Source: Microlunatus panaciterrae
GTDB lineage: Bacteria > Actinomycetota > Actinomycetes > Propionibacteriales > Propionibacteriaceae
Assembly (NCBI RefSeq): GCF_016907535.1
Contig: NZ_JAFBCF010000001.1
Location: 2,418,001-2,482,000, forward strand
Direction: 5' to 3'
Length of the DNA: 64,000 nucleotides
Part shown: piece after piece, positions 18,022-27,814 of the stretch
Position numbering within the stretch: position 1 is the first letter of the stretch
Layout of the letters: the number at the start of each line of letters is the position of its first letter
Program-made: the position numbers and the translations under genes
Notes under the pieces: model-generated
What the model was told of the DNA's origin: nothing
The model's input: the letters and a program-made list of their open reading frames with translations, nothing else
The model's database searches: none

Positions 18022-18047
18022 TGAACTTTTCGCGGGCCTGTGTCGTC
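18022..18047 (+). promoter_or_regulatory. ECF-type promoter for the sigma/anti-sigma operon
   Basis: TGAACT (18022-18027), 16 bases, then CGTC (18044-18047), about 63 bp before the sigma start. The same elements and spacing appear on the other strand, so the sigma factor probably drives both its own operon and the divergent lipoprotein operon. Confidence 0.7.
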
Positions 18048-18109
18048 CTCCATCACGACGAGCCACAGCGGGACGGGCCGTAAGGTGAGGATGGCGGAGG
18101 AGGCGATCG

Positions 18110-18646
18110 GTGGCGGCTGGCCGGAAGGATCTGGCGGCGGTGGGCCGGAAGGATCTGGCCCTGCAGGCGCTGCACGACCGGCACGCCGCCGAGCTGTGGC
18201 GGTTCGCGCTGCGGATGACCCACGATCGGGAGCTGGCCGAGGACGTCGTGCAGGAAGTGCTGCTGCGGGCCTGGCGGGATCCGGACCTGGTCACCCGCGA
18301 CGACGCGGCTGCCCGAGCGTGGCTGTTCACCGTCACCCGTCACCTGATCGTGGACAAGTGGCGCAGCGCCGCCAGCCGTCACGAGGTCGGTACCGCAGTG
18401 GTCGAGGACCGGTCGGTGTCCGACGACTCGAGCCAGGTGCTGGACCGCTGGCTCATCGCCGAGGCGATGAGTGGGCTCTCGGCTGAACACCGTAGCGTCA
18501 TCGGTGCGGCCTACTACGAGGGCCAGTCGGTGGCCGACATCGCCAAACGGCTCAGAATCCCGGAGGGGACAGTGAAGTCTCGGCTGCACTACGGACTGCG
18601 TACGTTGAAGCTGATCCTGCAGGAGAAGGGAGTGACCCGATCATGA
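18110..18646 (+). CDS. ECF RNA polymerase sigma factor (SigL/SigK-like)
   Basis: 178 residues. Region 2 (about 20-90) contains HAAELWRFALRMTHDRELAE and DVVQEVLLRAWRDP; region 4 (about 120-172) contains LSAEHRSVIGAAYYEGQSVA and the HTH IAKRLRIPEGTVKSRLHYGL. It overlaps the anti-sigma gene by ATGA. Start GTG 18110 has GGAGGAGG 6-13 nt upstream. The N terminus carries an 8-codon tandem duplication (GRKDLAAV/GRKDLAL), which creates a second possible GTG start at 18140. Divergent identical promoter motifs suggest autoregulation. Confidence 0.92.
   Translation: MAAGRKDLAAVGRKDLALQALHDRHAAELWRFALRMTHDRELAEDVVQEVLLRAWRDPDLVTRDDAAARAWLFTVTRHLIVDKWRSAASRHEVGTAVVEDRSVSDDSSQVLDRWLIAEAMSGLSAEHRSVIGAAYYEGQSVADIAKRLRIPEGTVKSRLHYGLRTLKLILQEKGVTRS
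18119..18160 (+). repeat. 24-bp tandem duplication at the sigma-factor start
   Basis: GGCCGGAAGGATCTGGC occurs at 18119 and again 24 bp later at 18143, separated by GGCGGTG. The unit is exactly eight codons, so the frame is kept and the first copy supplies an AAGGA and a GTG for an alternative start. Confidence 0.85.
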
Positions 18647-19380
18647 GCCCGGACACCGGCCGACGCGTTCCCGATCCGGATCGCCCCTACGGCTCAGGGT
18701 CTGCGTCGGGCGCGGACCGCTATCTGCAGTGGGACGCCGCCTATGTGCTGGGTGCGCTGTCGCCGGCCGAGCGGCACGAGTTCGAAGATCATCTGGCCGG
18801 CTGCCCCGACTGCCGAGCCGCAGTCACCGAGCTGGCCGCCATGCCTGGGCTGTTGTCCCAGCTGCCGGACGGCGATATCGACATGGAGGCGGAGCCGCCG
18901 CCCCCCACCCTGCTGGATGCGGTGGCGCGCCGCCGGGCCACCCGACCCGCTCGCACACTGCTTCTCGCCGCGGCCGCTGCACTGATCCTGGTCCTGGGCG
19001 GCCTCGCCGGCTTCGCCCTGCGTGGCGTGGCCCAGCAGGCCACGCCGGCGAACGCGTCGAGTCGGCTGGCATTCTCCCCGGTCGTTCCCTCCTCGATGAC
19101 GGCCGTCGTCGATGTCGTGCCGGTGCCGTCGGGGACCGAGCTGCGGGTGGAGTGCCAGTACGGCATAGCCAGCCCCGGCTCATCGAGCTGGGCCTACGCC
19201 GAGTACGCGATCTACCTGGTGGACCGGCAGGGCCATGCGGAGGAGGCGAAAACCTGGACCGCAAAGCCCAACAAGGTGATGCATCCGGTGGCAACGACGA
19301 GGCTCAAGCGGTCCCAGATCTCCGCTGTGGAGATCAGGCTGGTGGACGGCCCGACCCTGATGCGGGCCAGGCTCGGTTGA
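18643..19380 (+). CDS. Zinc-finger anti-sigma factor (RslA/RskA-like), membrane bound
   Basis: 245 residues. The anti-sigma zinc-binding motif H-x3-C-x2-C is at His50, Cys54 and Cys57 (FEDHLAGCPDC), in a ZAS domain beginning DAAYVLGALSPAERHEFE. One membrane helix follows at about 104-126, then an extracytoplasmic domain (about 135-245) resembling the RskA C-terminal domain. The layout fits a redox- or envelope-sensing anti-sigma that holds the upstream ECF factor; start and stop overlap (ATGA) couples their expression. The stop is 20 bp from the convergent protease gene. Confidence 0.92.
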   Translation: MSPDTGRRVPDPDRPYGSGSASGADRYLQWDAAYVLGALSPAERHEFEDHLAGCPDCRAAVTELAAMPGLLSQLPDGDIDMEAEPPPPTLLDAVARRRATRPARTLLLAAAAALILVLGGLAGFALRGVAQQATPANASSRLAFSPVVPSSMTAVVDVVPVPSGTELRVECQYGIASPGSSSWAYAEYAIYLVDRQGHAEEAKTWTAKPNKVMHPVATTRLKRSQISAVEIRLVDGPTLMRARLG

Positions 19381-19400
19381 GCCGGCCCGCCCAGGTTGAC

Positions 19401-20801
<1,401 letters not shown>

Positions 20802-20882
20802 GCGACAGGTTTCCTCTGCTCGGTGTCCATCTTTGTCGCATCCAACCACATGGCTTTCCGCGACGGAACCCTCAACGTCAAG

Positions 20883-22106
20883 TCAGGATGCCCGGTTCGG
20901 CCGGTCCGAGCGGCGCAGCGTGATCATCAGCAGGGCCAGCGCGACCACCTGGGTGGCCGCGATCACCGCTATCAGCGCCGGTATCGACCGGCTGTACAGG
21001 GCGCCGGCCAGGCCACCGCCGAGGAGCGCTGCTGCCCCCTGGATGGCAGCGAAGACCCCGTAGGCGGTCGCCCGCCGGTCGGGGGCGACCAGCTGGGCCA
21101 CCAGTGCCTTGACGGTGGAGTCTTGGATGCCACCTGCCGCGCCCCACACCAGGATGCCGATCAGTGCCGTCGTCAGATGGTTCGAGAACGCCAGCGCTGG
21201 GACGGCGGCCACCAGCAGGGGAAGCAGCAGCAGCACCCGGCCGTGGACGTGGTCGAAGGCCCAGCCGGTCGCCAGCGCGGCGACTGCCTCAGTGGCCATC
21301 GCGGCGGCGTAGATCACCGGCACGGCTGGGGTGGCGACGACCTGTTCGCGGACCAGGTGGAAGGAGATGATGCCGAAGGTGACCAGTCCTGCGGTGGTCG
21401 CACCGGCTGCTGCGGCGAACCAGTAGAACCTGGCAGGCAGCGGAATCCGGCTGCGTCTGCCGCGAACGACGCGGACCGGTTCCGACGTCTTGATCACCGG
21501 CTCGCCGAGCCGGCCGCGCAGCCACAGCAGCAGCCCGATGGCGACAGCGCCAGGCACCGCAAGAAAGGCCAGCGCCGGCCAGATCGCCGCTGTCGCAGCG
21601 ATCAGCCCAGCCACCAACAACGGGCCGGCGAACGCCCCCACCTGGTCCAGGGCCTTGTGCACCCCCAGACCGCGCCCCAGCCCGATCGGTGCAGCCGCAT
21701 GGGCCAGCAGGGTCGACTTGGACGGGCTCCGGATCGCCTTCCCGGTCCGCTCAGCGATGACCAGGGTGCAGGCGAGCGCCAGTCCGGCCCCGCCGACGAA
21801 GGGTGTGACGGCGAGCAGCGGTACGCAGATCGCGGTCAGGGCGTAGCCGATCAGGGTGAGCCCCCAGTAGTGCCGGGTCCGGTCGGCCAGCGAGCCGAAC
21901 ACCAGCCGGAGCACCAGCGCCGCAGTCTCTCCCGCGCCGGTCACCAGCCCGACCAGAACGGCTGAGGCGCCCAGCGACGCCAGCAACGGTCCGGTGATCG
22001 AACGGGCACCCTCGTAGACCATGTCCGCGGCGAGGCTGACGACGCCGAAGCCGACGACGGCGCGCCAAGGGGACCAGGTGGGCGCCTGCTGCTGATCAGT
22101 GGTCAT
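20883..22106 (-). CDS. MFS transporter
   Basis: 407 residues with twelve predicted helices. The loop between helices 2 and 3 carries a GSLADRTRHYWG motif of the major facilitator A type, and the pseudo-symmetric motif GWAFDHVHGRVLL appears in the second half. Proteins of this type are often annotated as drug or metabolite efflux pumps; the substrate is unknown. ATG 22106 lies inside the 3' end of the upstream EamA gene (11-bp overlap), so the two are co-translated. Confidence 0.88.
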   Translation of the reverse strand: MTTDQQQAPTWSPWRAVVGFGVVSLAADMVYEGARSITGPLLASLGASAVLVGLVTGAGETAALVLRLVFGSLADRTRHYWGLTLIGYALTAICVPLLAVTPFVGGAGLALACTLVIAERTGKAIRSPSKSTLLAHAAAPIGLGRGLGVHKALDQVGAFAGPLLVAGLIAATAAIWPALAFLAVPGAVAIGLLLWLRGRLGEPVIKTSEPVRVVRGRRSRIPLPARFYWFAAAAGATTAGLVTFGIISFHLVREQVVATPAVPVIYAAAMATEAVAALATGWAFDHVHGRVLLLLPLLVAAVPALAFSNHLTTALIGILVWGAAGGIQDSTVKALVAQLVAPDRRATAYGVFAAIQGAAALLGGGLAGALYSRSIPALIAVIAATQVVALALLMITLRRSDRPNRAS

Positions 22107-23004
22107 CGCTCTCCTGGGGCCGCTGCTGAGACGGGTGTCGAACCACCAGCAATACTCCACCCAGGCAGATCAACATCCCGATGGCCTCTGCCAGGCTGGG
22201 CGGTGGAGCGTCGAAGAACAGCATGTCCAGGGCCCGGACGAGGAAGGGCACCACCAGCGAGATGGAAGCCATATAGACCGCGCCCTGGCGGTGGATCAGC
22301 AGGTGCTGGATGACGTAGACCGGAACGTAGATCACCACGCCAAGGAGCACCAGTAGGCCGAGCGTGGCCGGGTCGATATCGACGATCGCGACCAGCCGCC
22401 CAGTGACGGCCAGCAGGAGCAGCAGCATCAGCGTCCCGAGCCCGAAGATGCCCGGCAGCAGGTCCAGCGGATCGTGCCCCTTGGACAGCCGGGCGTAGTG
22501 CTGACCGTAGACGGCGATGGCCACCACTGCCACCACGGCAGCCGCGACTCCCCACCCGGCACCCGGCTGTGAACCTGGACCCGACACTGTGAAGGACCCG
22601 AGCACGTAGACCACCGCACCGACGGTGGCGAACAGGACCCCGAGGACCGCGATCCGAGGGCTCCGCAGCCGGAACAGCAGTGCACCGATCCCCATCGACA
22701 GGCAGGGGGTGGTGGCGAGCAGCAGATTGGGAATCGAGACCCCCAACAGGGAGATTGCCTGCAGGGAGGAGAACGCGTAAAGGGCCACTCCCAGCAGGCC
22801 CGACAGTGCCAACGAGGCGGGCCTGGCCCGGAGGAGGTTCAGCGACCGTCGGAGCGCCCCGCTGTTGCGTGTCGCCAGCAGGCAGATGCCCAGACAGCTG
22901 AAGAAGGACCGGCCGGCCGCCACCACATCGGGTGACGACCGGCGGACGGCGGCATCCGAAACGATCCAGGTGAGCGCCAGCAGCAGCGCGAACGCCGACG
23001 TCAT
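22096..23004 (-). CDS. EamA/DMT-family transporter
   Basis: 302 residues, ten hydrophobic segments in two EamA halves (LLALTWIVSDAAVRRSSPDV and GVAAAVVAVVAIAVYGQHYA), typical of drug/metabolite transporters. ATG 23004 is chosen because the frame upstream, although open for 80 more codons, reads through the 30-bp tandem repeats (GPSTGSGRVE units). That extension is low complexity and has no good start signal; it is noted separately. The gene overlaps the MFS gene downstream. Substrate unknown. Confidence 0.85.
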   Translation of the reverse strand: MTSAFALLLALTWIVSDAAVRRSSPDVVAAGRSFFSCLGICLLATRNSGALRRSLNLLRARPASLALSGLLGVALYAFSSLQAISLLGVSIPNLLLATTPCLSMGIGALLFRLRSPRIAVLGVLFATVGAVVYVLGSFTVSGPGSQPGAGWGVAAAVVAVVAIAVYGQHYARLSKGHDPLDLLPGIFGLGTLMLLLLLAVTGRLVAIVDIDPATLGLLVLLGVVIYVPVYVIQHLLIHRQGAVYMASISLVVPFLVRALDMLFFDAPPPSLAEAIGMLICLGGVLLVVRHPSQQRPQESDDH

Positions 23005-23024
23005 GGTCAGCAACGACCAGGAGG

Positions 23025-23070
23025 CCTTCGACAGGCTCAGGCCACGTAGGCGCCCTGAGCCTGTCGAAGG
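23025..23070. repeat. 17-bp perfect inverted repeat (hairpin)
   Basis: CCTTCGACAGGCTCAGG (23025-23041) and CCTGAGCCTGTCGAAGG (23054-23070) pair perfectly across a 12-nt loop. The right arm is the first unit of the tandem array. In RNA this gives a very stable stem just upstream of the EamA start. Confidence 0.9.
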
Positions 23071-23191
23071 GCCTTGAACGCGCCGTGAGCCGGTCGAAGG
23101 GCCTTCAACGCGCCCTGAGCCTGTCGAAGGGCCTTCAACGCGCCCTGAGCCTGTCGAAGGGCCTTGAACGCGCCGTGAGCCTGTCGAAGGG
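23051..23191 (+). repeat. Tandem array of a 30-bp unit, about 4.7 copies
   Basis: Units begin at 23051, 23081, 23111, 23141 and 23171; each starts CGCC(C/G)TGAGCC(T/G)GTC and continues GAAGGGCCTT(C/G)AACG. The last copy stops at 23191, four bases before the stop codon of the oxidoreductase gene. Copies differ by single C/G and T/G changes. The core is the same extragenic repeat as at 12053-12075. There are no unique spacers, so it is not a CRISPR array. Confidence 0.95.
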
Positions 23192-23194
23192 CGG

Positions 23195-24256
23195 CTAGAC
23201 GAGGGACACCTCGCGGCCGCTCTCGGCGGATGCATAGATGGCATCCATGATCTTCATGATCTCGGCTCCGTGCCAGGCCGGGGAGAGACCCTCGGCCTCA
23301 CCACGACAGGCGGCGACGAAGTTGTCGATCTCGTTCTGGAAGCCCTCCTTCAGCTGGAAGGTGGAGGAGGCGAGCTGCGGAGTGACGTTCAGGATCGTCT
23401 GGTGCTTCTCGGTGGCGATCATCAGACCCGGCTCCAGGTCCGCACCACCCTTGTCGCCATAGACCGACACCGAGAGGTTGTCCTTCGGAGCGTGCAGGGA
23501 GTACGACGTCTCCAGCAGCAGCGACGCGCCGTTCTCGAACCGGACCAGCGCATTGACCATGTCCTCGACGCTGTTCTTCTCCGGGTCGTAGTCGGCGGCC
23601 CGATAGCGTGGCATCGTCTTGATATGGGAACGGTTGCCGAGCTTGTTGTAGGCGTTGGCGCTGACCGAGACCGCCTTGGGCGAACCCATCAGATACCAGC
23701 ACAGGTCGATCACGTGCACGCCGATGTCGATCAACGGGCCGCCGCCGGAAATCTCCTTGTCGGCGAACCAGCCGCCGGGGTTGCCCATCCGACGGATACA
23801 GCTCGCCTTGGCGTAGTAGATCTCGCCCAGCTCGCCCTCGTCGATGAACGACTTGAGCACCTGGCAGTTGGGCGAGTGGCGGCGGACGAAACCGACCTGC
23901 AGCACCCGGTCCGACCCGGCCACCGCCTTCTCGACGGCCTGCGCCTCGGCGTAGGTACGGCTGAGCGGCTTCTCGACCAGGACGTGCTTGCCGGCCTCGA
24001 TCGCCTTGATCGCGAACTCGGCATGGGTGTTGTTCCAGGTGCAGATGCTGACGGCGTCGATCTCCGGATCGGCCAGCATCTCGTCCACCTCGCCGTAAGC
24101 ACGCTGGGCGTGGTAGCGGTCGGCGACGTTCTTGGCCCGTTCCAGGTTCATGTCGCAGACGGCCACCAGGTCAACGTCGGGGTTGTCCAGATAGGCGTCG
24201 AGATGGCAGCCGGCGATGCTTCCGGTGCCGATGACGCCCACTCTCAATTTGGTCAT
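23195..24256 (-). CDS. Gfo/Idh/MocA-family oxidoreductase
   Basis: 353 residues. The NAD(P)-binding motif GVIGTGSIAGCH is at 7-18, the EKP motif (HVLVEKPLS) near 92-100, and the C-terminal dehydrogenase domain has GGGPLIDIGVHVIDLCWYL, holding the usual catalytic Asp/His. The family oxidises sugars or inositols at a ring hydroxyl. It lies 16 bp after a sugar isomerase/epimerase gene and in the same operon as a ROK regulator, pointing to catabolism of a sugar or polyol. Confidence 0.92.
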   Translation of the reverse strand: MTKLRVGVIGTGSIAGCHLDAYLDNPDVDLVAVCDMNLERAKNVADRYHAQRAYGEVDEMLADPEIDAVSICTWNNTHAEFAIKAIEAGKHVLVEKPLSRTYAEAQAVEKAVAGSDRVLQVGFVRRHSPNCQVLKSFIDEGELGEIYYAKASCIRRMGNPGGWFADKEISGGGPLIDIGVHVIDLCWYLMGSPKAVSVSANAYNKLGNRSHIKTMPRYRAADYDPEKNSVEDMVNALVRFENGASLLLETSYSLHAPKDNLSVSVYGDKGGADLEPGLMIATEKHQTILNVTPQLASSTFQLKEGFQNEIDNFVAACRGEAEGLSPAWHGAEIMKIMDAIYASAESGREVSLV

Positions 24257-24272
24257 GGAGTGATTTCGCTTT

Positions 24273-25157
24273 CTAGGCTTCGTCGAAAAGGCGGATGGCG
24301 TTGGCGATTCCCCGGGCGCAGCCGATCAGGCAGTCCTCGTGACCCTCGAACTCGATCGAGACGAACCCGTCGTAGCCGGACTCCTTGATCGACTTGATCA
24401 CCGTCCGCATCTCGATGTCACCGTTGCCTACGATGGCGCCACGCAGGTATTTCCCGCCGCGGCTGCGGAACCAGCCTTCGCCGGGGTTCTCGTTCTGCGG
24501 CCTGACGTAGAAGTCCTTCAGGTGCACGATCGAGGCGTAGGGCAGGTTCTGCGGGACCGCGACAGTCGGATCCTCGTCGACACACAGGAAGTTGCCGATG
24601 TCGAGCGTGGTCCGGAAGTTGGGCTCGTCCACGGCGTGCACGACGCGCCGCACCCGGTCGCTGCTCTGCACGAAGAAGCCGTGGTTCTCGAGGCTGGTGG
24701 TGATGCCGCGCTCAGCTGCGTACTGTGCGATCTCCTTGGCCGACTCGACGATGATCGGTAGGGCCTTCTCGAAGACCGGTGTGTCGTCACCGGGCTCGTT
24801 GCGGTGGGCGACGTCATGGCGCAGCAGGCGCATGCCCAGCTCGTCGGCCAGGTCCACGTACTTCTTCACCCGGTCGATCTCGGCCCTGACCTCGGCCGGG
24901 TCGTCGTGGAAGAACCCTGCCGGGATGGCCAGGTTGGATAGCTCGACGCCCGCGTCGGCGGCCTTCTTCTTGATCGCCTGGACGAAGTCCGGGTCGGAGT
25001 TGATGGTCGGGAGGGGACCCTCGGGTACGCCCGACAGGACGGCGAGCTCGAGGTGTTCACCCTCGCTCTCTGCCACCCAGTCGATGACGTCGGACAGCGA
25101 CATGCTGCCGTTCTGGAGTCGCTGGTGGAAGCTGTAGGAGCTGAAACCGAACTTCAT
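24273..25157 (-). CDS. Sugar phosphate isomerase/epimerase (xylose isomerase-like TIM barrel)
   Basis: 294 residues of the AP-endonuclease-2/xylose-isomerase-like barrel (MKFGFSSYSFHQRLQNG at the start). Likely metal ligands are in the conserved strands: SLENHGFF, TLDIGNFL, IVHLKDFY and FVSIEFEGHED. Close family members act in inositol and rare-sugar pathways together with Gfo/Idh/MocA enzymes, as here. Its ATG overlaps the stop of the upstream ROK gene (ATGA), so translation is coupled. Confidence 0.9.
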   Translation of the reverse strand: MKFGFSSYSFHQRLQNGSMSLSDVIDWVAESEGEHLELAVLSGVPEGPLPTINSDPDFVQAIKKKAADAGVELSNLAIPAGFFHDDPAEVRAEIDRVKKYVDLADELGMRLLRHDVAHRNEPGDDTPVFEKALPIIVESAKEIAQYAAERGITTSLENHGFFVQSSDRVRRVVHAVDEPNFRTTLDIGNFLCVDEDPTVAVPQNLPYASIVHLKDFYVRPQNENPGEGWFRSRGGKYLRGAIVGNGDIEMRTVIKSIKESGYDGFVSIEFEGHEDCLIGCARGIANAIRLFDEA

Positions 25158-26413
25158 TGTGCCTTCTTTCTACTGTGGACTTCGTTGGGGTAGTGGTGGT
25201 GGGTGATGTCGGGTGTCGGCTGGAGCTCGCCGAACTCCGGAGACCACACCGACCAGGGTGCGGGCACTCCGGGGAGCCGCAGGATCTCGGCCGAACAGTG
25301 GTGGAAGGCGCTGCCGAGGGCGCCGGTGACCGCGCCGGCCGATGCCAATGCGGATGCCGTGATCGGTGGCTTCTCCGGGGTCATCAGGACGCGGTCGACC
25401 GCTGCCTGCAGTGGGTCGAGCAGTTGCCGGCCGGCACCGGAGAGGCCGCCACCGATGACGACCAGGTCGGGGTCGACGGTGAGCAGGATGGTCCCGAAGC
25501 GAGGAGCGATCTCCGCGCAGAAGGACTGCACCTCGGCACGTGCGCTCACGTCTCCCTCGGCGGCCGCGCGAAAGACGTCCCTCGCGGTCGGAGCGGAGCT
25601 CCAGCGCAGCTCGCCACGGACCGAAGTGGAGGTCCACTTCATCCCTCGAAGGCTGCCGAGCTCGCCGGCCAGTCGATGACTGCCCTGGACGATCTGACCG
25701 TTCATGATCAACGCCAGCGACACCCGGTGACCGATCTGGAAGAACGCCAGGTTGCGCACCCCTTGTGCCGCACCTGCGTGCAGCTCGGCCAGTGCTGCGA
25801 GCTTGATGTCGTTCTCGATCACGACGGGACAGTGCAGCAGCGAGCCGAGCCGCCCGGTCAGATCTTCCCCGACCCACTCCGGGATCGCCAGACTGCTGAC
25901 GATCCGGTCATCGACACCGAGGATGCCGGGCACGCCGAGGCCGACGGCTCGAAGATCACCGAGGCCTGCCCCTGACTTCCCGAGGGCCGACTCGACCGCA
26001 TCCCGCACCGTGGTAAGCCGGCTGTCGGCGTCTTCCCGTCCACTGATCCTGGTCGTTGACCTGCCGATGACGTGGCCGGACAGGTCGGCGACGAGCACCC
26101 GGATGCTGTGTGGGCCGACGTCCACCCCAGCCACCCGCCCGGCCGTGGCATCGAAGACGAACCGGCGTGCCGGTCGGCCTGTTCCGCGCGGGAAGGCATG
26201 GGACTCCTTGATCAAGCCGCCGGCCGCAAGATCGGCCAGGACGGCCTCCACGGTCGGCCGGGACAGCCCTGTGCGCTCCGCGATCCCGGAGACGCTGAGA
26301 GGCGACGCAGCGTCCCTTACCGCCTGGAGGCAGGCGATCGAGTTGAGACGACGTACGGTGGCGCCGGGTGGCTCCTCCGCCGACTCGGCCAGATTTACGA
26401 AAGGGGGTTTCAT
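25154..26413 (-). CDS. ROK-family transcriptional regulator
   Basis: 419 residues. An N-terminal winged HTH (about 20-75; SGIAERTGLSRPTVEAVLAD) is followed by a ROK sugar-kinase-like domain with GVDVGPHSIRVLVADLSGHV and VIGGGLSGAG. The zinc-binding CxCGxxGC segment of ROK proteins is not evident, so it may bind its sugar differently. It heads an operon with the isomerase and oxidoreductase and probably represses them until a sugar ligand appears. ATG 26413 has GGAG 7 nt upstream. Confidence 0.9.
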   Translation of the reverse strand: MKPPFVNLAESAEEPPGATVRRLNSIACLQAVRDAASPLSVSGIAERTGLSRPTVEAVLADLAAGGLIKESHAFPRGTGRPARRFVFDATAGRVAGVDVGPHSIRVLVADLSGHVIGRSTTRISGREDADSRLTTVRDAVESALGKSGAGLGDLRAVGLGVPGILGVDDRIVSSLAIPEWVGEDLTGRLGSLLHCPVVIENDIKLAALAELHAGAAQGVRNLAFFQIGHRVSLALIMNGQIVQGSHRLAGELGSLRGMKWTSTSVRGELRWSSAPTARDVFRAAAEGDVSARAEVQSFCAEIAPRFGTILLTVDPDLVVIGGGLSGAGRQLLDPLQAAVDRVLMTPEKPPITASALASAGAVTGALGSAFHHCSAEILRLPGVPAPWSVWSPEFGELQPTPDITHHHYPNEVHSRKKAQ

Positions 26414-26494
26414 AAGAGGTCTCCATCTCACCATGGAGGCACGCAGCGGTCAAGCCCCTGACCGCCGGCGGACCTCAGGCGGCACAATGGGCGG

Positions 26495-27166
26495 GTGAAC
26501 TCTGCGCACCGATCCCGGCGAGCCTCGCCGATCACAGTGGCGGGTGCGCTGCTGCTGGTACTTGCGCTGGCCCTCCTCGGCTGGATCGGTAATGAGTACG
26601 TCGGCACCTCGGTGCTGTCCCACAGATCGTTCGAGCACGAGAAGCAGCAGCTGCGGGCGCAATGGCAACTCTCGGCCGGTGCTCAGTCGACGCCGTCCCC
26701 GGCACCCGCCCGGCCGCAGCCGGACGAGGCGTTCGCGTTGCTGCGTATCCCGCGGTTCGGGTCGACGTACGAGATGCCGATCCTGGCTGGAACGGATCTG
26801 GACACCCTCGCCCACGGCGTCGGGCACTACCTGTCGTCGGTCGGCCCCGGGCAGGTCGGCAACTTCGCCCTCGCCGGGCATCGGGTCACCCACGGTCAGC
26901 CCTTCGCCCGGCTGCTCGAGCTGCGCAAGGGTGATCACGTTGTGGTGGAGACCCAAGACGCCGTTTACACCTATGTCATCGACGTCGCGCCGAAGGACCT
27001 CACCGTCTCCGCCAGCGACACCTGGGTGCTCGACCCGGTGCCAGGTGCGCCCGACGCCGAACCCAGCCAGCCGTTGATCACCCTGACCACCTGTCAGGAC
27101 CTGTTCCGGTCACCGGACCGGTCGGTCGGCTTCGGTCATCTGGCGAGCACCAAGAACAAGGCCTGA
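26495..27166 (+). CDS. Class E sortase
   Basis: 223 residues. An N-terminal membrane helix (about 13-33) and a Pro/Ala linker precede the sortase barrel. Catalytic His129 (LAGHRVTHG), Cys200 (TLTTCQD) and a downstream Arg (Arg205 or Arg209) are present. Class E sortases of actinobacteria attach LAxTG-type proteins to peptidoglycan; I found no such substrate in this window, so this is a stand-alone enzyme. Start GTG 26495 follows a CACAAT box by six bases, which fits leaderless initiation. Confidence 0.92.
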   Translation: MNSAHRSRRASPITVAGALLLVLALALLGWIGNEYVGTSVLSHRSFEHEKQQLRAQWQLSAGAQSTPSPAPARPQPDEAFALLRIPRFGSTYEMPILAGTDLDTLAHGVGHYLSSVGPGQVGNFALAGHRVTHGQPFARLLELRKGDHVVVETQDAVYTYVIDVAPKDLTVSASDTWVLDPVPGAPDAEPSQPLITLTTCQDLFRSPDRSVGFGHLASTKNKA

Positions 27167-27188
27167 ACGGGCCGGTAGGGTCGAGGGC

Positions 27189-27734
27189 ATGTCAGCAGAC
27201 CTCACCGACCTCATCGAGTTGATCAAGAAGCTGGCCGTGGTGCACGGCAGGGTCACCCTGTCCTCGGGCCGTGAGGCCGACTACTACATCGACCTGCGCA
27301 GGGTCACCCTGGACGGGGTCGCCTCGCCTGTGGTCGGACGCGTGATGCGTGACCTGGTCGCCGACTGGGAGTTTGACGCTGTCGGCGGTCTCACCCTCGG
27401 CGCCGACCCGGTGGCGACCGCGATGCTGCACTCGGCGGCAGCCTCGGGGCAACGGCTCGATGCCTTCGTGGTCCGCAAGAGCGAGAAGGCGCACGGCCTG
27501 CAACGCAGGATCGAGGGCACCGAGGTGGCCGGCCGAAGGGTGCTGGCCGTCGAGGACACCAGCACCACCGGCGGTTCGGCGCTGACCGCGGTCGAGGCCC
27601 TGCGGGAGGCGGGCGCTGAGGTTGTCGGGGTGGCCGTGATCGTCGATCGTGACACCGGTGCCCGGGAGCGGATCGAGGCCGCCGGACTGCCCTACCGCTA
27701 TGCGCTCAGTTCGGCAGATCTCGGACTCTCCTGA
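27189..27734 (+). CDS. pyrE: Orotate phosphoribosyltransferase
   Basis: 181 residues. The PRPP-binding loop is VLAVEDTSTTGGSALTAVEA, with the N-terminal LSSGREADYYIDLRRVTLDG motif characteristic of PyrE. It converts orotate plus PRPP to OMP in pyrimidine synthesis. ATG 27189 is 7 nt after a TAGGGT box (27176-27181), consistent with a leaderless mRNA. Stand-alone pyrE near a SpoU methyltransferase gene is also the mycobacterial arrangement, by memory. Confidence 0.95.
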   Translation: MSADLTDLIELIKKLAVVHGRVTLSSGREADYYIDLRRVTLDGVASPVVGRVMRDLVADWEFDAVGGLTLGADPVATAMLHSAAASGQRLDAFVVRKSEKAHGLQRRIEGTEVAGRRVLAVEDTSTTGGSALTAVEALREAGAEVVGVAVIVDRDTGARERIEAAGLPYRYALSSADLGLS

Positions 27735-27814
27735 GCCCGTTCACCCTCTCAGGCACTAGTCTGTAGAAGGCCTGGTGCGCAGCGGGCCCGAACCACTCTC
27801 TTGAGGAGTCGCCG

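Noticed and set aside
23051-23191. CRISPR array
   Set aside because: The 30-bp repeats are directly adjacent with no unique spacers, and no cas genes are nearby.
22096-23244. EamA protein starting at 23244
   Set aside because: The 80-residue extension is a translation of the tandem repeats and has no start signal, although it is in frame; kept only as a finding.
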